In this document: positions 33,081 through 42,063 of the stretch, piece by piece
Layout of the letters: every line of letters begins with the position of its first letter
Numbering within the stretch: the stretch's first letter is position 1
Source: Bacillota bacterium
GTDB lineage: Bacteria > Bacillota > Limnochordia > Limnochordales > ZCTH02-B6
Assembly (NCBI GenBank): GCA_017656145.1
Contig: JACDOI010000014.1
Span: 1 to 50,799 of the forward strand
Reading direction: 5' to 3'
Length of the DNA stretch: 50,799 nucleotides
Notes under the pieces: model-generated
Database searches by the model: none
What the model was told of the DNA's origin: nothing
The model's input: the letters and a program-made list of their open reading frames with translations, nothing else
Position numbers and translations under genes: made by a program

Positions 33081-34424
33081 GTGCCCTTCCGGGACGTAGA
33101 CGTCAACGAGCAAGGCCACATGATCATCGGGGGCTGCGACGCGGTGGAGCTCGCCCGAACGTACGGCACGCCCCTTTACGTTCTGGACGAAGACCGGGTG
33201 CGCCAGGCTTGCCGGGCGTATCGGGACGCGTTTTCGCGCTACTATCCCCGGGGCTTGGCGGTGTACGCGGGGAAGGCGCTGTTGACCACGGGCGTGTGCC
33301 GCATCGTCGCGCAGGAAGGGATGGGCCTGGACGTTGTGTCCGGCGGCGAGCTGTACACGGCCCTGGCGGCGGGCTTTCCTCCGGATCGCATCTACTTTCA
33401 CGGCAACAACAAGTCGGTGGACGAACTCCGGCTCGCGCTGAGCGAAGGTGTGGGGCGCATCGTCGTTGACAACCTGGGTGAACTCGAACTGCTGGAAGCT
33501 CTTGCCCGCGAGCAAGGACGCACGGCGGACATTCTGTTGCGGATTACTCCAGGGGTCGAAGCCCATACCCACACCTACATCCGCACCGGCCAACTGGATT
33601 CCAAGTTTGGCATTCCCATCGCCGGCGGGCAAGGCCTGGCCGCTGCCCGGAGGGCTGCCGAGTCGGCTCGCCTGCGGTTGGTTGGTTACCACTGCCACAT
33701 CGGCTCTCAAATTTTCGATCTGTCATCTTACGAGGCTGCGATCGTGTTGATGATGGAGTTTCTCGCAGAAGCCCAGCGGGCCACGGGCGTCGCCGCGAAA
33801 GAACTGGACCTGGGCGGCGGCCTTGGGATTCGGTACACCGCCGAGGATCGGCCTCCAACCCCGGAGGAACTTGTCCGCCGGATCGCGGACGTAGTCCGCC
33901 AGGAAGCGGCTCGCCACGGGATCGCCGCACCCGCGCTGGCGCTTGAGCCGGGCCGCTCCATTGTCGGCGAAGCCGGGGTGACCTTGTATACCATCGGCTT
34001 TGTCAAGCGCATCCCCGGCGTGCGCACGTACGCAGCGGTGGACGGCGGCATGGCCGACAATCCCCGGGTTGCTCTGTATCAAGCCCGCTACGAGGCAGTA
34101 GTGGCCAACAAGGCCAATCAGCCCCGGCTGGAGACCGTGACCATCGCGGGCAAATCGTGCGAGTCCGGTGATGTGCTCATCCGCGATCTTGAAGTTCCGC
34201 CTCTGGAGAGCGGCGACGTGCTGGCGGTTTTGAGCACCGGCGCGTACAATTACTCAATGGCCAGCAATTACAACCGGTTCCCGCGGCCGGCCATGGTGCT
34301 GGTCAGCCGGGGCCGACACGATCTGTTGGTGGCCCGGGAGACGTACGCCGACCTCATCCGGCACGACCGCATCCCCCGGTGGCTCGAGGAGCCGGCCGGC
34401 GAGGTGGCGGAGGCGGCCGGGTGA
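33081..34424 (+). CDS. lysA: diaminopimelate decarboxylase
   Basis: A PLP enzyme that converts meso-diaminopimelate to lysine, 447 residues. The PLP lysine is Lys65 in VYAGKALL. GLDVVSGGELYTAL, YHCHIGSQIFD and LDLGGGLGIRY (phosphate binding), and the late GKSCESGDVL and STGAYNYSMASNYNRFPRP blocks (the partner-subunit active-site cysteine) all match family III decarboxylases. GTG 33081 is set by the promoter position and AGGAG 9 nt upstream. Confidence 0.96.
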   Translation: MPFRDVDVNEQGHMIIGGCDAVELARTYGTPLYVLDEDRVRQACRAYRDAFSRYYPRGLAVYAGKALLTTGVCRIVAQEGMGLDVVSGGELYTALAAGFPPDRIYFHGNNKSVDELRLALSEGVGRIVVDNLGELELLEALAREQGRTADILLRITPGVEAHTHTYIRTGQLDSKFGIPIAGGQGLAAARRAAESARLRLVGYHCHIGSQIFDLSSYEAAIVLMMEFLAEAQRATGVAAKELDLGGGLGIRYTAEDRPPTPEELVRRIADVVRQEAARHGIAAPALALEPGRSIVGEAGVTLYTIGFVKRIPGVRTYAAVDGGMADNPRVALYQARYEAVVANKANQPRLETVTIAGKSCESGDVLIRDLEVPPLESGDVLAVLSTGAYNYSMASNYNRFPRPAMVLVSRGRHDLLVARETYADLIRHDRIPRWLEEPAGEVAEAAG

Positions 34425-34443
34425 ACGGGAGGGGCTGTCGCGA

Positions 34444-35055
34444 TTGTTTTGGAGCTTGGACATGTGGATCTTGCGGGCCGCGGCCGTCCTTTTGGTGCTG
34501 GCCATTCACGAGTACGCCCACGCGGTGGTGGCCGTGCGGCTTGGTGATCCGCGCCCGAAATTCGACGGCCGCCTCACGTTGAATCCTCTTGCGCACCTCG
34601 ATCCGGTAGGCACGCTCATGTTGCTTCTTTTTGGGTTCGGCTGGTCCAAACCGGTGATGGTGGATCCGAACCGGTTTGCCAACCCCCGCCGGGGGCTTAT
34701 GTGGGTGGCGTTGGCCGGCCCGCTGGCGAATCTCGCGCTGGCCGTCGCCCTCAACCGGCTGGACGGTTGGATCGTTCCAAGGCTGCCGTGGAACGCGGCC
34801 TTGGCCACCGGCCGATTTTTGGATATTGTCGTCAGCCTGAACATTTGGCTTGCGGTGTTCAACCTGTTGCCGCTGCCGCCGTTGGATGGCTCGAAGGTCT
34901 TGGCCGGTCTGTTGCCCCGCCGGTACGCGTACCGGCTGGCAAGCCTGGAGACGTATGGTGTCGTCATCCTTCTTTTGCTTATCTCATCCGGCATGGCGGG
35001 GCGGATCTTGCGGCCTGCCTATCAGGCAGTGGCCCAGCTGGTGCTAGGGGTCTGA
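34444..35055 (+). CDS. site-2 protease family protein (peptidase M50, rhomboid-like membrane metalloprotease)
   Basis: An intramembrane zinc protease of the small M50 type, 203 residues, with about five hydrophobic segments. HEYAH (His22, Glu23, His26) supplies the zinc ligands and catalytic base. LLPLPPLDGSKV near residues 143-152 supplies the third ligand, aspartate. No PDZ or CBS domain. The start TTG at 34444 has GGGAGGGG 9 nt upstream. ATG at 34462 would remove six residues. The gene lies just before scpAB, an arrangement common in Bacillota. The substrate is unknown. Confidence 0.93.
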   Translation: MFWSLDMWILRAAAVLLVLAIHEYAHAVVAVRLGDPRPKFDGRLTLNPLAHLDPVGTLMLLLFGFGWSKPVMVDPNRFANPRRGLMWVALAGPLANLALAVALNRLDGWIVPRLPWNAALATGRFLDIVVSLNIWLAVFNLLPLPPLDGSKVLAGLLPRRYAYRLASLETYGVVILLLLISSGMAGRILRPAYQAVAQLVLGV

Positions 35056-35061
35056 CCCCGC

Positions 35062-35862
35062 GTGTACCGGGTCCGCCTGGATGTATTCGAAGGACCGCTC
35101 GATCTGCTCCTGCACCTCATCGAAGAGCGCCAGCTCGACATCTGGCAAGTGTCCATGGCCGAGGTCGCCCGCCAGTACCTGGACGTCTTGGCCGGCTTGC
35201 CCGCGGACGAGCTGGAGCAGGCCGGAGAGTTTCTCGTGCTGGCAGCCGTGCTCGTCCGCCTAAAAGCGCGCCACCTCCTGCCCAAGCCTACCCAAGAGGC
35301 GGCCGAGGAGGAAGCCGAAGACGAGGCCGCCCTGGAGGAGGCGCTCAAAGCCCGTCTTGCCGAATACCGGCGGTACAAGGAAGCGGCGGAAGTCTTGGCT
35401 GAACTGGCCGCGGCCCGGGAACTGCACCGGTTGCGTCCGGCACCGACTCATCCGGCGCCGCACGGTGAGGTTGCCCGCGAAGCAAGCGGCGGCTCCGGGA
35501 CCCCGCCTCAGGCTCCGCCCGGCCTCAACCTGGAAACGATTTTGGCCGCTTGGAGACGGATGCGCTTGCCGGAGCCGGGCTTGCCGCCGCCTCCACCGGC
35601 GAGAAAGGTCAATCTGCGCCGGGCTATGGGTCGGTTGCTGATGCTGGTCCGCCGCTTCGGCGGCCGGATCCGGTTCGGACATCTGTTGCGCAGGGCGTCC
35701 CGGTGGGAATGGATCGAGGCTTTCCTGGCCTTGCTGGAATTGGTGCGGCTGGGCCGCGTGCGGGTGTACCAGCCGGAACCCCTTGCCGACCTGGACATCG
35801 AGGGACCTTTGGAAAGGACGTCGTCCGGTGGAGCAGACCGTGATTCCGGAAACCCTCGTTGA
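35062..35862 (+). CDS. scpA: segregation and condensation protein A
   Basis: The kleisin subunit of the SMC-ScpAB condensin, 266 residues. The N-terminal SMC-neck-binding block is YRVRLDVFEGPLDLLLHLIEERQLDIWQVSMAEVARQYL, followed by LVLAAVLVRLKARHLLP. The middle is an acidic helical stretch and a proline-rich linker, and the C-terminal winged helix ends in WEWIEAFLALLELVRLGRVRVYQ. GTG at 35062 lies 6 bp after the preceding gene. The 3' end overlaps scpB by 35 bp. Confidence 0.95.
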   Translation: MYRVRLDVFEGPLDLLLHLIEERQLDIWQVSMAEVARQYLDVLAGLPADELEQAGEFLVLAAVLVRLKARHLLPKPTQEAAEEEAEDEAALEEALKARLAEYRRYKEAAEVLAELAAARELHRLRPAPTHPAPHGEVAREASGGSGTPPQAPPGLNLETILAAWRRMRLPEPGLPPPPPARKVNLRRAMGRLLMLVRRFGGRIRFGHLLRRASRWEWIEAFLALLELVRLGRVRVYQPEPLADLDIEGPLERTSSGGADRDSGNPR

Positions 35863-36397
35863 ACTGGTAGCGGCGCTGGAAGCCATTTTGTTTGTCAGCC
35901 ACGAACCGCTCTCCTTAGAGGACCTGGCCCGCATCACCGGATGGGACGAAGAGCGGGTGCGGAACGCTCTTGAACTGCTCGACGCGCGCATGAAAGAGGC
36001 CGATCGGGGATTGTGCCTGCTGTGGGCTGCAGGCGGCGTTCAATTGGCGACAAAGGCCCGGTTTGCCGCGGTCGTGGCCGCGGTGGAGAAGACGAAGCCG
36101 CCGGCTCCGCTTTCCCGGGCACAGCTTGAGACGCTGGCCATCGTCGCGTACCGGCAGCCGGTCACCCGGGCGGAGATCGAGCACGTGCGGGGCGTTCGGT
36201 CCGAATCGGCCCTTCAGGCGCTTTTGGAACGGGGACTGGTGGAGGAGGCGGGACGGGCCGACGGTCCCGGGCGGCCCATCCTGTACCGAACGACCAACTT
36301 GTTTCTGCAGTGGTGCGGCCTCAACTCGCTTGAGGACTTGCCGCCCTTGCCCGAAGCGGAATCGCCGCATAGTTTGCCCGGCACCGGGTCAGATTAA
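35828..36397 (+). CDS. scpB: segregation and condensation protein B
   Basis: A 189-residue, two-winged-helix partner of ScpA. Typical stretches are LVAALEAILFVSHEPLSLEDLARITG near the N-terminus and LSRAQLETLAIVAYRQPVTRAEIEHVRGVRS, then LLERGLVEEAGR, PGRPILYRTTNLFLQWCGLNSLEDLPPL at the C-terminus. GTG at 35828 is chosen because GGAAAGGAC lies upstream and the longer frame would lie further inside scpA. Confidence 0.95.
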   Translation: MEQTVIPETLVELVAALEAILFVSHEPLSLEDLARITGWDEERVRNALELLDARMKEADRGLCLLWAAGGVQLATKARFAAVVAAVEKTKPPAPLSRAQLETLAIVAYRQPVTRAEIEHVRGVRSESALQALLERGLVEEAGRADGPGRPILYRTTNLFLQWCGLNSLEDLPPLPEAESPHSLPGTGSD

Positions 36398-36452
36398 CGC
36401 TGAAAGCCCGGTGCGGGGGCCGCCTGGCCCCGGCGCAAAGGAGAACTCAACG

Positions 36453-36872
36453 GTGAACGAACATCATCCCATCGAGGGTTTGATGCAGACCGCGATGGAG
36501 AGCTTGAAGGCGATGGTGGACGTCAATACCATCCTCGGCGATCCGGTGGAGACGCCCGACGGGAGCGTTGTCGTGCCCGTGTCCCGGGTGACGTTCGGCT
36601 TTGCGGCAGGAGGAACCGAATTCGAGGGCGAACACCGCCGGGAAGGAAGCGGGTTTCCCTTTGGCGGCGGCAGCGGCGCCGGCATTTCCCTCCAGCCTGT
36701 CGCGTTCCTGGTCGTGGGTCAAGGTCAGGTCCGGTTGTTGCCGATTGACAACAACGTGCTCCTCGACCGGCTCATCGACATCGCGCCCCGGGTTATGGAT
36801 CAGCTTCAGGGCATGTTCCGGAGCGGCAACGGGCAAAAGGCGGCCGCCCACGCCCCAGGGTCCGCATCGTGA
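36453..36872 (+). CDS. gerW: GerW family sporulation protein (YtfJ)
   Basis: A 139-residue protein of the YtfJ/GerW family. IEGLMQTAMESLKAMVDVNTILGDPV and GSVVVPVSRVTFGFAAGG, then a Gly-rich GSGFPFGGGSGAGISLQPVAFLVV and QGQVRLLPIDN, match the family order. In Bacillus subtilis GerW is needed for normal germination with some nutrients. GTG at 36453 has AAAGGAG upstream. The scpB-ytfJ-pseudouridine synthase order is common in spore-forming Bacillota and supports the call. Confidence 0.92.
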   Translation: MNEHHPIEGLMQTAMESLKAMVDVNTILGDPVETPDGSVVVPVSRVTFGFAAGGTEFEGEHRREGSGFPFGGGSGAGISLQPVAFLVVGQGQVRLLPIDNNVLLDRLIDIAPRVMDQLQGMFRSGNGQKAAAHAPGSAS

Positions 36873-36878
36873 GGTGGA

Positions 36879-37610
36879 TTGCCCCTGGCCGCCGAGCGGC
36901 TGCAAAAGTTTCTGGCACGCGCCGGCATCGGTTCCCGGCGGGCTTGCGAGCAATTGATCAGTCAGGGTCGGGTTCGAGTAAACGGGCGGCTTGTCACCGA
37001 ACAAGGGCTTCGTGTGGATCCTGAGCGGGACAAAGTTCAGGTAGACGGCCGCGTCGTTAAGCCGTCGGGCCGGTTTCAGTACATCATGCTCAACAAGCCC
37101 GCGGGATACGTGACCACCGTCCGGGATCCTCAAGGCCGGCCCACGGTCATGCATCTGCTTCCGGAACGCCCGCGCGTGTTTCCCGTGGGACGGCTCGATC
37201 GCGACACGGAAGGCTTGCTCCTGTTGACCAACGACGGGGAGCTGGCCTACCGGCTTGCCCACCCTCGCTTTCAAGTGGAAAAGAGATACCGCGCCCTGGT
37301 GCGCGGAGAAGTCGGGCCGGAGGCGGTGCGCCGGCTGGAAAACGGGGTTGTGCTGGATGACGGGCCGACAGCGCCGTGCCGCGTGCGGGTCATCCGGCGG
37401 GAACCGGAGCGGACGCTGCTCGAGTTGCGTTTGCGGGAAGGCCGCAAGCGGCAGGTGCGCCGGATGTGCGAGGCCGTCGGGCACCCCGTAGTGGCACTGA
37501 TGAGAATCGCCGTGGGACCGGTCCTGCTCGGCCGGCTGCCCAAAGGCGCCTGGCGGCCGCTAACCCCGGAGGAGATCGCGGCGTTGCGGGGAGCTACCGG
37601 GCTCGATTAG
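36879..37610 (+). CDS. rluB: pseudouridine synthase, RsuA/RluB family
   Basis: A 243-residue rRNA pseudouridine synthase. The N-terminal S4 RNA-binding domain reads ERLQKFLARAGIGSRRACEQLISQGRVRVNG. The catalytic motif GRLDRDTEGLLLLTNDG has the nucleophile Asp107, and LREGRKRQVRRMCEAVGHPVVAL is the conserved late block. RluB (23S rRNA) is more likely than RsuA from the scpB neighbourhood, but I cannot separate them firmly. The start is unclear: GAGGTGG ends only 1 nt before TTG 36879, while a CTG at 36885 would have ideal spacing. Confidence 0.92.
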   Translation: MPLAAERLQKFLARAGIGSRRACEQLISQGRVRVNGRLVTEQGLRVDPERDKVQVDGRVVKPSGRFQYIMLNKPAGYVTTVRDPQGRPTVMHLLPERPRVFPVGRLDRDTEGLLLLTNDGELAYRLAHPRFQVEKRYRALVRGEVGPEAVRRLENGVVLDDGPTAPCRVRVIRREPERTLLELRLREGRKRQVRRMCEAVGHPVVALMRIAVGPVLLGRLPKGAWRPLTPEEIAALRGATGLD

Positions 37611-37621
37611 CTCCTAAACCG

Positions 37622-37651
37622 TTTACAATGTCCTCTGCTGCGTGCTAAAAT
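37622..37651 (+). promoter_or_regulatory. sigma-A-type promoter of the hutP-like/aromatic gene group
   Basis: TTTACA (37622-37627) and TAAAAT (37646-37651) are 18 nt apart. The start near 37658 excludes the ATG at 37650 and leaves about 30 nt to GTG 37689. Confidence 0.75.
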
Positions 37652-37688
37652 GACACCAATCTGCAGGCAGGACGGAAGGACGGCAGGT

Positions 37689-38237
37689 GTGGCAGACATT
37701 TCGAGTTCGCAACTCCCCATCAGCGGCGGGGTGCCCGGCGCGCCGTACGGGACGGAAGCCCCGCGGGCCCGGGCGTTGCCGGGAGGCGGAACGCCGGTGA
37801 AAGATGCCGTTGCCCGCGGTAACTCCGCAAGCCGGGAGGTGGCCCGGGCTGCTTTGCGGATGGCGCTCAGCGCCGACCACGCCGAGGAGCGCCATGAGCA
37901 ACGGGCGCTTTTGGCCCGCGGCATCCGGGCGACGGCCGTCGATTTCGGCGGGGACTTTACCGGCTCGGTCCGGCGGGTCATTGAGCGGGCGGTTGTGGCA
38001 GCCAAGCGGGAAGGCGTCATTGCCGCCACCCACGCCGAGGAGGGCGCGGTCGCCGGCGCAGCGCACGAGGCTTTGGTGCAAGCGGGCCACAAGGCCGCGG
38101 GCCTGAGCGTCGGCGGCAAAGTTGGCGTGGCCCGCCGAGACGATCACATCGCGGTGGCCATTTTTCTCGGCATCGGCCTGCTGCACCTGGACGAGGTAGC
38201 GGTGGGACTTGCCCACCGGGCTGTGTCCCCTCTCTGA
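37689..38237 (+). CDS. HutP family protein
   Basis: A 182-residue protein whose last ~135 residues match the HutP family: [68 protein letters not shown], and [24 protein letters not shown]. HutP of Bacillus subtilis is an RNA-binding antiterminator activated by histidine and a metal. Most homologues in this phylum are uncharacterised. The histidines in the [14 protein letters not shown] block could be metal ligands. GTG 37689 fits the promoter. GTG 37797, with GGGAGG 10 nt upstream, would drop a low-complexity N-terminus and give 146 residues, close to B. subtilis HutP. No hut genes are near; it precedes aromatic amino-acid genes. Confidence 0.85.
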   Translation: MADISSSQLPISGGVPGAPYGTEAPRARALPGGGTPVKDAVARGNSASREVARAALRMALSADHAEERHEQRALLARGIRATAVDFGGDFTGSVRRVIERAVVAAKREGVIAATHAEEGAVAGAAHEALVQAGHKAAGLSVGGKVGVARRDDHIAVAIFLGIGLLHLDEVAVGLAHRAVSPL

Positions 38238-38269
38238 CGTCCGCCTTGCGACGCGAAAGGGTGATGGAT

Positions 38270-39817
38270 ATGCCTGAGGCTGTCGTTCGCGGCGTGCGGG
38301 GAGCCACGACCGCCGACGCGAACACGCCGGAAGCCATCGGAGAGGCCACGCGGGAACTGGTGCAGGCGATCATCGATGAGAACCGGTTGAACCCGCAGGA
38401 CATCGCGAGCATCATCTTCACCGTCAGCAACGACCTGAATGCGCAATTCCCGGCCCTGGCCGCCCGCGAATTGGGTTTGCACCAGGTTCCGCTCCTGTGC
38501 GCCCGGGAGATCGACGTGCCAAGCAGCCAGCCTCGCTGCATCCGCGTTTTGATGCATGTGAACACGACGCTCCGCCAGGACGAAATACGCCACGTCTACT
38601 TGCGAGAGGCCCGTAGCTTGCGACCGGATTTGCCAGAGGTTTCCTTTGGGGCGACAAGCGCGGGTACGGCTGACCGCCGCCGGGCCCCTGTTCCTCGGCC
38701 GGCCACAGCCTGCATTGAACCCTACGTGCCCGGCAAATCGGCCGAGGAAGCCCGGCAGGAATTGGGGCTTGCGAGCGTCATCAAACTGGCTTCCAATGAA
38801 AACCCCCTCGGTCCGTCTCCTCATGCCCTGAAAGCCCTGGCTGGATGCTTGCACGAGCTTCACCGCTATCCCGACGGCCGGGCCGCCGCGCTCCGAAAGG
38901 CGCTGAGCGAGAAATACGGCCTGCCGGCGGATCACTTTCTTGTGGCCAACGGGTCGGACGGGATTCTCAAGCTGTTGGCCGAGGCGTATCTGGAGCCCGG
39001 CGATGAGGTAGTCGTCGGGCAGCCGTCGTTCAGCCAGTATTCGTTCGCGGCCCGGCTGATGGGGGCAAGGGAGGTCGTGGTGCCTTTAGTGGACATGCGG
39101 CACGACTTGCCGGCCATGGCGGCAGCCATCGGACCTCGAACGAAAATTGTCTTTCTTTGCAATCCGCACAATCCTACCGGAACCGTCGTCAGCCGCGACG
39201 AGGTCGAGCGGTTCCTGGAACAAGTGCCGCCCCACGTGCTCGTCGTTTTGGATGAGGCGTACGCGGAGTACGTCGAAGACCCCGGCGCCGCCAACGGGAT
39301 GGCGTGGGTCGAGCAGTCCGACCGATCGGTCGTTGTGGTGCGCACGTTCTCCAAGATCTATGGCCTGGCGGGCTTGCGGGTTGGATATGCGGCAGCTTCT
39401 CCGAACATCATCGAGACCCTCTCCCGGGTTCAGGAGCCATTCCAGGTCAATGCTCTGGCCCAGGTGGCGGCCGCGGCCGCCCTCCGGGACCAGGAACACG
39501 TTGAGCGGAGCCGGCGGATCAATCAGGAGGGCAAGCAGTACTTCTACCGCCGCCTCCGGGAGCTGGGGCTGGAATACGTGCCGACCGAAGCCAATTTCGT
39601 GTTGATTGACACGGGTCAGGACAGCCGGGACGTCTTTGAGCAACTGCTCAGGCGCGGGGTCATCGTCCGGCCGGGTGCTCCGTTCGGCCTTACCCGGCAC
39701 GTGCGGGTGACCATCGGCACAGAAGAGCAAAACCAGCGGTTCTTTGCTGCGCTGGAGGAGGTGCTGGGCTGTCGGGAACCGGATCGCGCGCTGGGCCGCC
39801 CGGGTGTAGCCGGCTGA
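38270..39817 (+). CDS. fusion of AroH-type chorismate mutase and HisC-type aminotransferase
   Basis: One uninterrupted 515-residue frame holds two enzymes. Residues 1-121 are a complete AroH-class chorismate mutase, with equivalents of the Bacillus active-site residues at Arg10 (RGVRGATT), Cys77 and Glu80 (PLLCARE), Arg92 (CIRVLM) and Tyr110 (IRHVYL). After a linker of about 25 residues, residues 147-515 are a class I/II PLP aminotransferase of the histidinol-phosphate type: [36 protein letters not shown], and [15 protein letters not shown] with PLP Lys362. HisC-like enzymes often also accept prephenate, phenylpyruvate or hydroxyphenylpyruvate, so the fusion may join consecutive or neighbouring steps of tyrosine and phenylalanine synthesis. 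ATG 38270 is chosen from AAAGG 9 nt upstream. Confidence 0.93.
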   Translation: MPEAVVRGVRGATTADANTPEAIGEATRELVQAIIDENRLNPQDIASIIFTVSNDLNAQFPALAARELGLHQVPLLCAREIDVPSSQPRCIRVLMHVNTTLRQDEIRHVYLREARSLRPDLPEVSFGATSAGTADRRRAPVPRPATACIEPYVPGKSAEEARQELGLASVIKLASNENPLGPSPHALKALAGCLHELHRYPDGRAAALRKALSEKYGLPADHFLVANGSDGILKLLAEAYLEPGDEVVVGQPSFSQYSFAARLMGAREVVVPLVDMRHDLPAMAAAIGPRTKIVFLCNPHNPTGTVVSRDEVERFLEQVPPHVLVVLDEAYAEYVEDPGAANGMAWVEQSDRSVVVVRTFSKIYGLAGLRVGYAAASPNIIETLSRVQEPFQVNALAQVAAAAALRDQEHVERSRRINQEGKQYFYRRLRELGLEYVPTEANFVLIDTGQDSRDVFEQLLRRGVIVRPGAPFGLTRHVRVTIGTEEQNQRFFAALEEVLGCREPDRALGRPGVAG

Positions 39818-39919
39818 CGCGGCCGGCCATAGACATCCCGGATGAGTGGCACGCGGCTCGGACCTGGCGGCCGTAGGCGGATGCGGGGTTCTCGAGGAGA
39901 CGGAAGGAGGAGTCCGGCG

Positions 39920-40948
39920 ATGATTGTGGTAATGCGCAAGGGGACGACACCCGAGGAAGTTCAGCGGGTGATGGATCGCCTGCGGGAGTACGGTTTCGCC
40001 GTCCACCTGTCCGAAGGGGTGGAGCGGACCGTCATCGGTGCGATCGGCGACAAAAAGCCGGAGCGGGTTCAGCAGATTGAAGCCATGGACGGCGTCGACA
40101 AGATCGTCCACATCCTCCATCCCTTTAAGCTGGCGGGGCGGGAGTTCAAGCCGGAACCGTCTACGGTGCCCGTCGGCTCTGTGACCGTCGGCGGCCAAAC
40201 CTTGACCGTCATCGCAGGACCGTGTGCCGTCGAAAGTGAAGAACAAATACTGACCGTGGCCAAGGCGGTGCGGGACGCGGGCGCCACCATGCTGCGGGGT
40301 GGGGCCTTCAAGCCGCGCACATCCCCATACTCGTTCCAAGGGCTCGCGGAGGAAGGGCTCAAGCTTTTGGCGTTAGCCCGGGAACGGACGGGCTTGCCGG
40401 TCGTCACCGAGGTCATGCAGCCGGGCGATGTCGACCTGGTCAGCGGGTATGCCGACGTGTTGCAAATCGGTGCCCGAAACATGCAGAACTTCCCTCTGCT
40501 GCGGGAGGTGGGCCGGACCCGCAAGCCGGTGCTTTTGAAGCGGGGGCTGGCGGCTACTATCGAGGAGTGGCTCATGGCGGCGGAGTACGTCATTAGCGCG
40601 GGGAATCCGAACGTCATTTTGTGCGAGCGGGGAATCCGGACGTTCGAGACCGCGACCCGCAACACCCTGGATCTGAATGCGGTGCCAGTGGTCAAGCAAT
40701 TGAGCCACTTGCCCATCATCGTCGATCCGTCCCATGGGACCGGCAAATGGTCGTACGTCATCCCCATGGCCCGGGCAGCGGTTGCGGCCGGAGCCGACGG
40801 GCTCATCGTAGAAGTTCACCCGAACCCGGAGGAAGCGGCGTCCGACGGGGCCCAGTCACTGAAGCCCGAAAAGTTTCGGGAGCTCATGCGGGAGGTGGGT
40901 GCCATCGCGGCCGTGCTGGGACGCCAGCTTGCGCCGGCGGTGGCGTGA
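39920..40948 (+). CDS. aroF: 3-deoxy-7-phosphoheptulonate synthase (DAHP synthase, type I-beta)
   Basis: The first enzyme of the shikimate pathway, condensing PEP and erythrose 4-phosphate. It has 342 residues: an N-terminal ferredoxin-like regulatory domain ([20 protein letters not shown], residues 1-70) and a TIM barrel with [47 protein letters not shown] and VDPSHGTGK. The ferredoxin-like domain in homologues such as the Thermotoga enzyme mediates inhibition by tyrosine and phenylalanine. ATG 39920 has GGAAGGAGG upstream. tyrA follows after 1 bp. Confidence 0.96.
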   Translation: MIVVMRKGTTPEEVQRVMDRLREYGFAVHLSEGVERTVIGAIGDKKPERVQQIEAMDGVDKIVHILHPFKLAGREFKPEPSTVPVGSVTVGGQTLTVIAGPCAVESEEQILTVAKAVRDAGATMLRGGAFKPRTSPYSFQGLAEEGLKLLALARERTGLPVVTEVMQPGDVDLVSGYADVLQIGARNMQNFPLLREVGRTRKPVLLKRGLAATIEEWLMAAEYVISAGNPNVILCERGIRTFETATRNTLDLNAVPVVKQLSHLPIIVDPSHGTGKWSYVIPMARAAVAAGADGLIVEVHPNPEEAASDGAQSLKPEKFRELMREVGAIAAVLGRQLAPAVA

Positions 40949-40949
40949 C

Positions 40950-42050
40950 ATGCCGGGCCTGCGGGTGACCATCGTCGGCTTAGGGCTGATGGGCGGTTCC
41001 ATGGGAATGGCGCTGCGGCGGGCTCCCGGAATCGCCCGGATCGTGGGCGTCGCCCGCCGGCCCGAAACGGCGGCCGAGGCGGTGGCCGTCGGAGCGGCTG
41101 ACGAGGCCACAGCCGACCTGCAGGAGGGCGTGGCCGGAGCCGACGTGGTCGTTTTCGCTACGCCTGTGCGAACGATCCCCGGCCTCGTTTCCGAGTGCCG
41201 GCCGGCGCTTCGCCCGGGGACCGTGGTGACCGACGTGGGAAGCACCAAGGCGGAGCTGTGCCGGCAAATTCCGCCGCTGTTGCCGCCAGGCGTCGAATTC
41301 GTGGGCGGTCACCCCATGGCCGGGTCCGAACAGACGGGCTTGACCGCCGCCGATCCGTACCTGTATCAAAACGCGATATACGTCATCACGCCTCCTGATC
41401 CGAAGCAGCAGGGGCTCGAGCGGGTCAAGCAGCTCGCGCAGGCGGTCGGCGCGCAGCCCATCGTCCTTTCCCCAGAACAGCACGACCGGACGGTGGCTGC
41501 GGTCAGCCACTTGCCCCACCTGGTAGCGACGGCGCTGGTGTGCGCGGCTGCAGAGGCGATGAAGGACCAACCCGAGCTTCTGGCGCTGGCTGCTGGAGGG
41601 TTTCGCGATACGACCCGGGTAGCGTCAGGAGATCCCGTCATGTGGCGGGACATTTGTCTTACCAACCGGGGCCCCATACTCGAAATGATCGATCAGTTTC
41701 TCTCAGCCTTGCAGCACGTCCGAACGGCCATAGAGGCGGGCGACGGCCGGGGGCTCGTCTTCCATATGGAGCAAGCGCGGGAAGTGCGCCGCCAGCTGCC
41801 CCGGCACCGCAAAGGGATTGCTGGTCCCATGTGGGAGCTGGTAGTCCAGCTGGCCGATCGGCCGGGGGCCATCGCTGAGGTTTCCAGCTGCATTGCGGAA
41901 AAGGGAATCAATATAAAGGACATCGAAATTCTGCGGGTGCGCGAGGGCGAAGGCGGAACGCTGCGTCTGGGCTTCGCGTCGGAGCAGGACGTGCAGCGGG
42001 CCATGGCCCAGCTAGTATCGCGTGGATTTGCCGCGCGCCGCCGGGGATAG
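40950..42050 (+). CDS. tyrA: prephenate dehydrogenase with C-terminal ACT domain
   Basis: Oxidises prephenate to 4-hydroxyphenylpyruvate with NAD(P), 366 residues. The N-terminal Rossmann motif GLGLMGGSMG is at residues 8-17; VVFATPVRTIP, DVGSTKAELC, GGHPMAGSEQTG, HDRTVAAVSHLPHLVATAL and GGFRDTTRVA follow in family order. From about residue 295, WELVVQLADRPGAIAEVSSCIAEKGINI is an ACT domain, the usual site of tyrosine feedback inhibition. ATG 40950 follows the aroF stop by 1 bp with only a weak ribosome-binding site, so it depends on coupling. Confidence 0.95.
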   Translation: MPGLRVTIVGLGLMGGSMGMALRRAPGIARIVGVARRPETAAEAVAVGAADEATADLQEGVAGADVVVFATPVRTIPGLVSECRPALRPGTVVTDVGSTKAELCRQIPPLLPPGVEFVGGHPMAGSEQTGLTAADPYLYQNAIYVITPPDPKQQGLERVKQLAQAVGAQPIVLSPEQHDRTVAAVSHLPHLVATALVCAAAEAMKDQPELLALAAGGFRDTTRVASGDPVMWRDICLTNRGPILEMIDQFLSALQHVRTAIEAGDGRGLVFHMEQAREVRRQLPRHRKGIAGPMWELVVQLADRPGAIAEVSSCIAEKGINIKDIEILRVREGEGGTLRLGFASEQDVQRAMAQLVSRGFAARRRG

Positions 42051-42063
42051 GGGAAGCGTTGCG

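Noticed and set aside
37650-37688. ATG 37650 as the start of the HutP-family gene
   Set aside because: It overlaps the -10 hexamer TAAAAT of a strong promoter, upstream of the transcription start.
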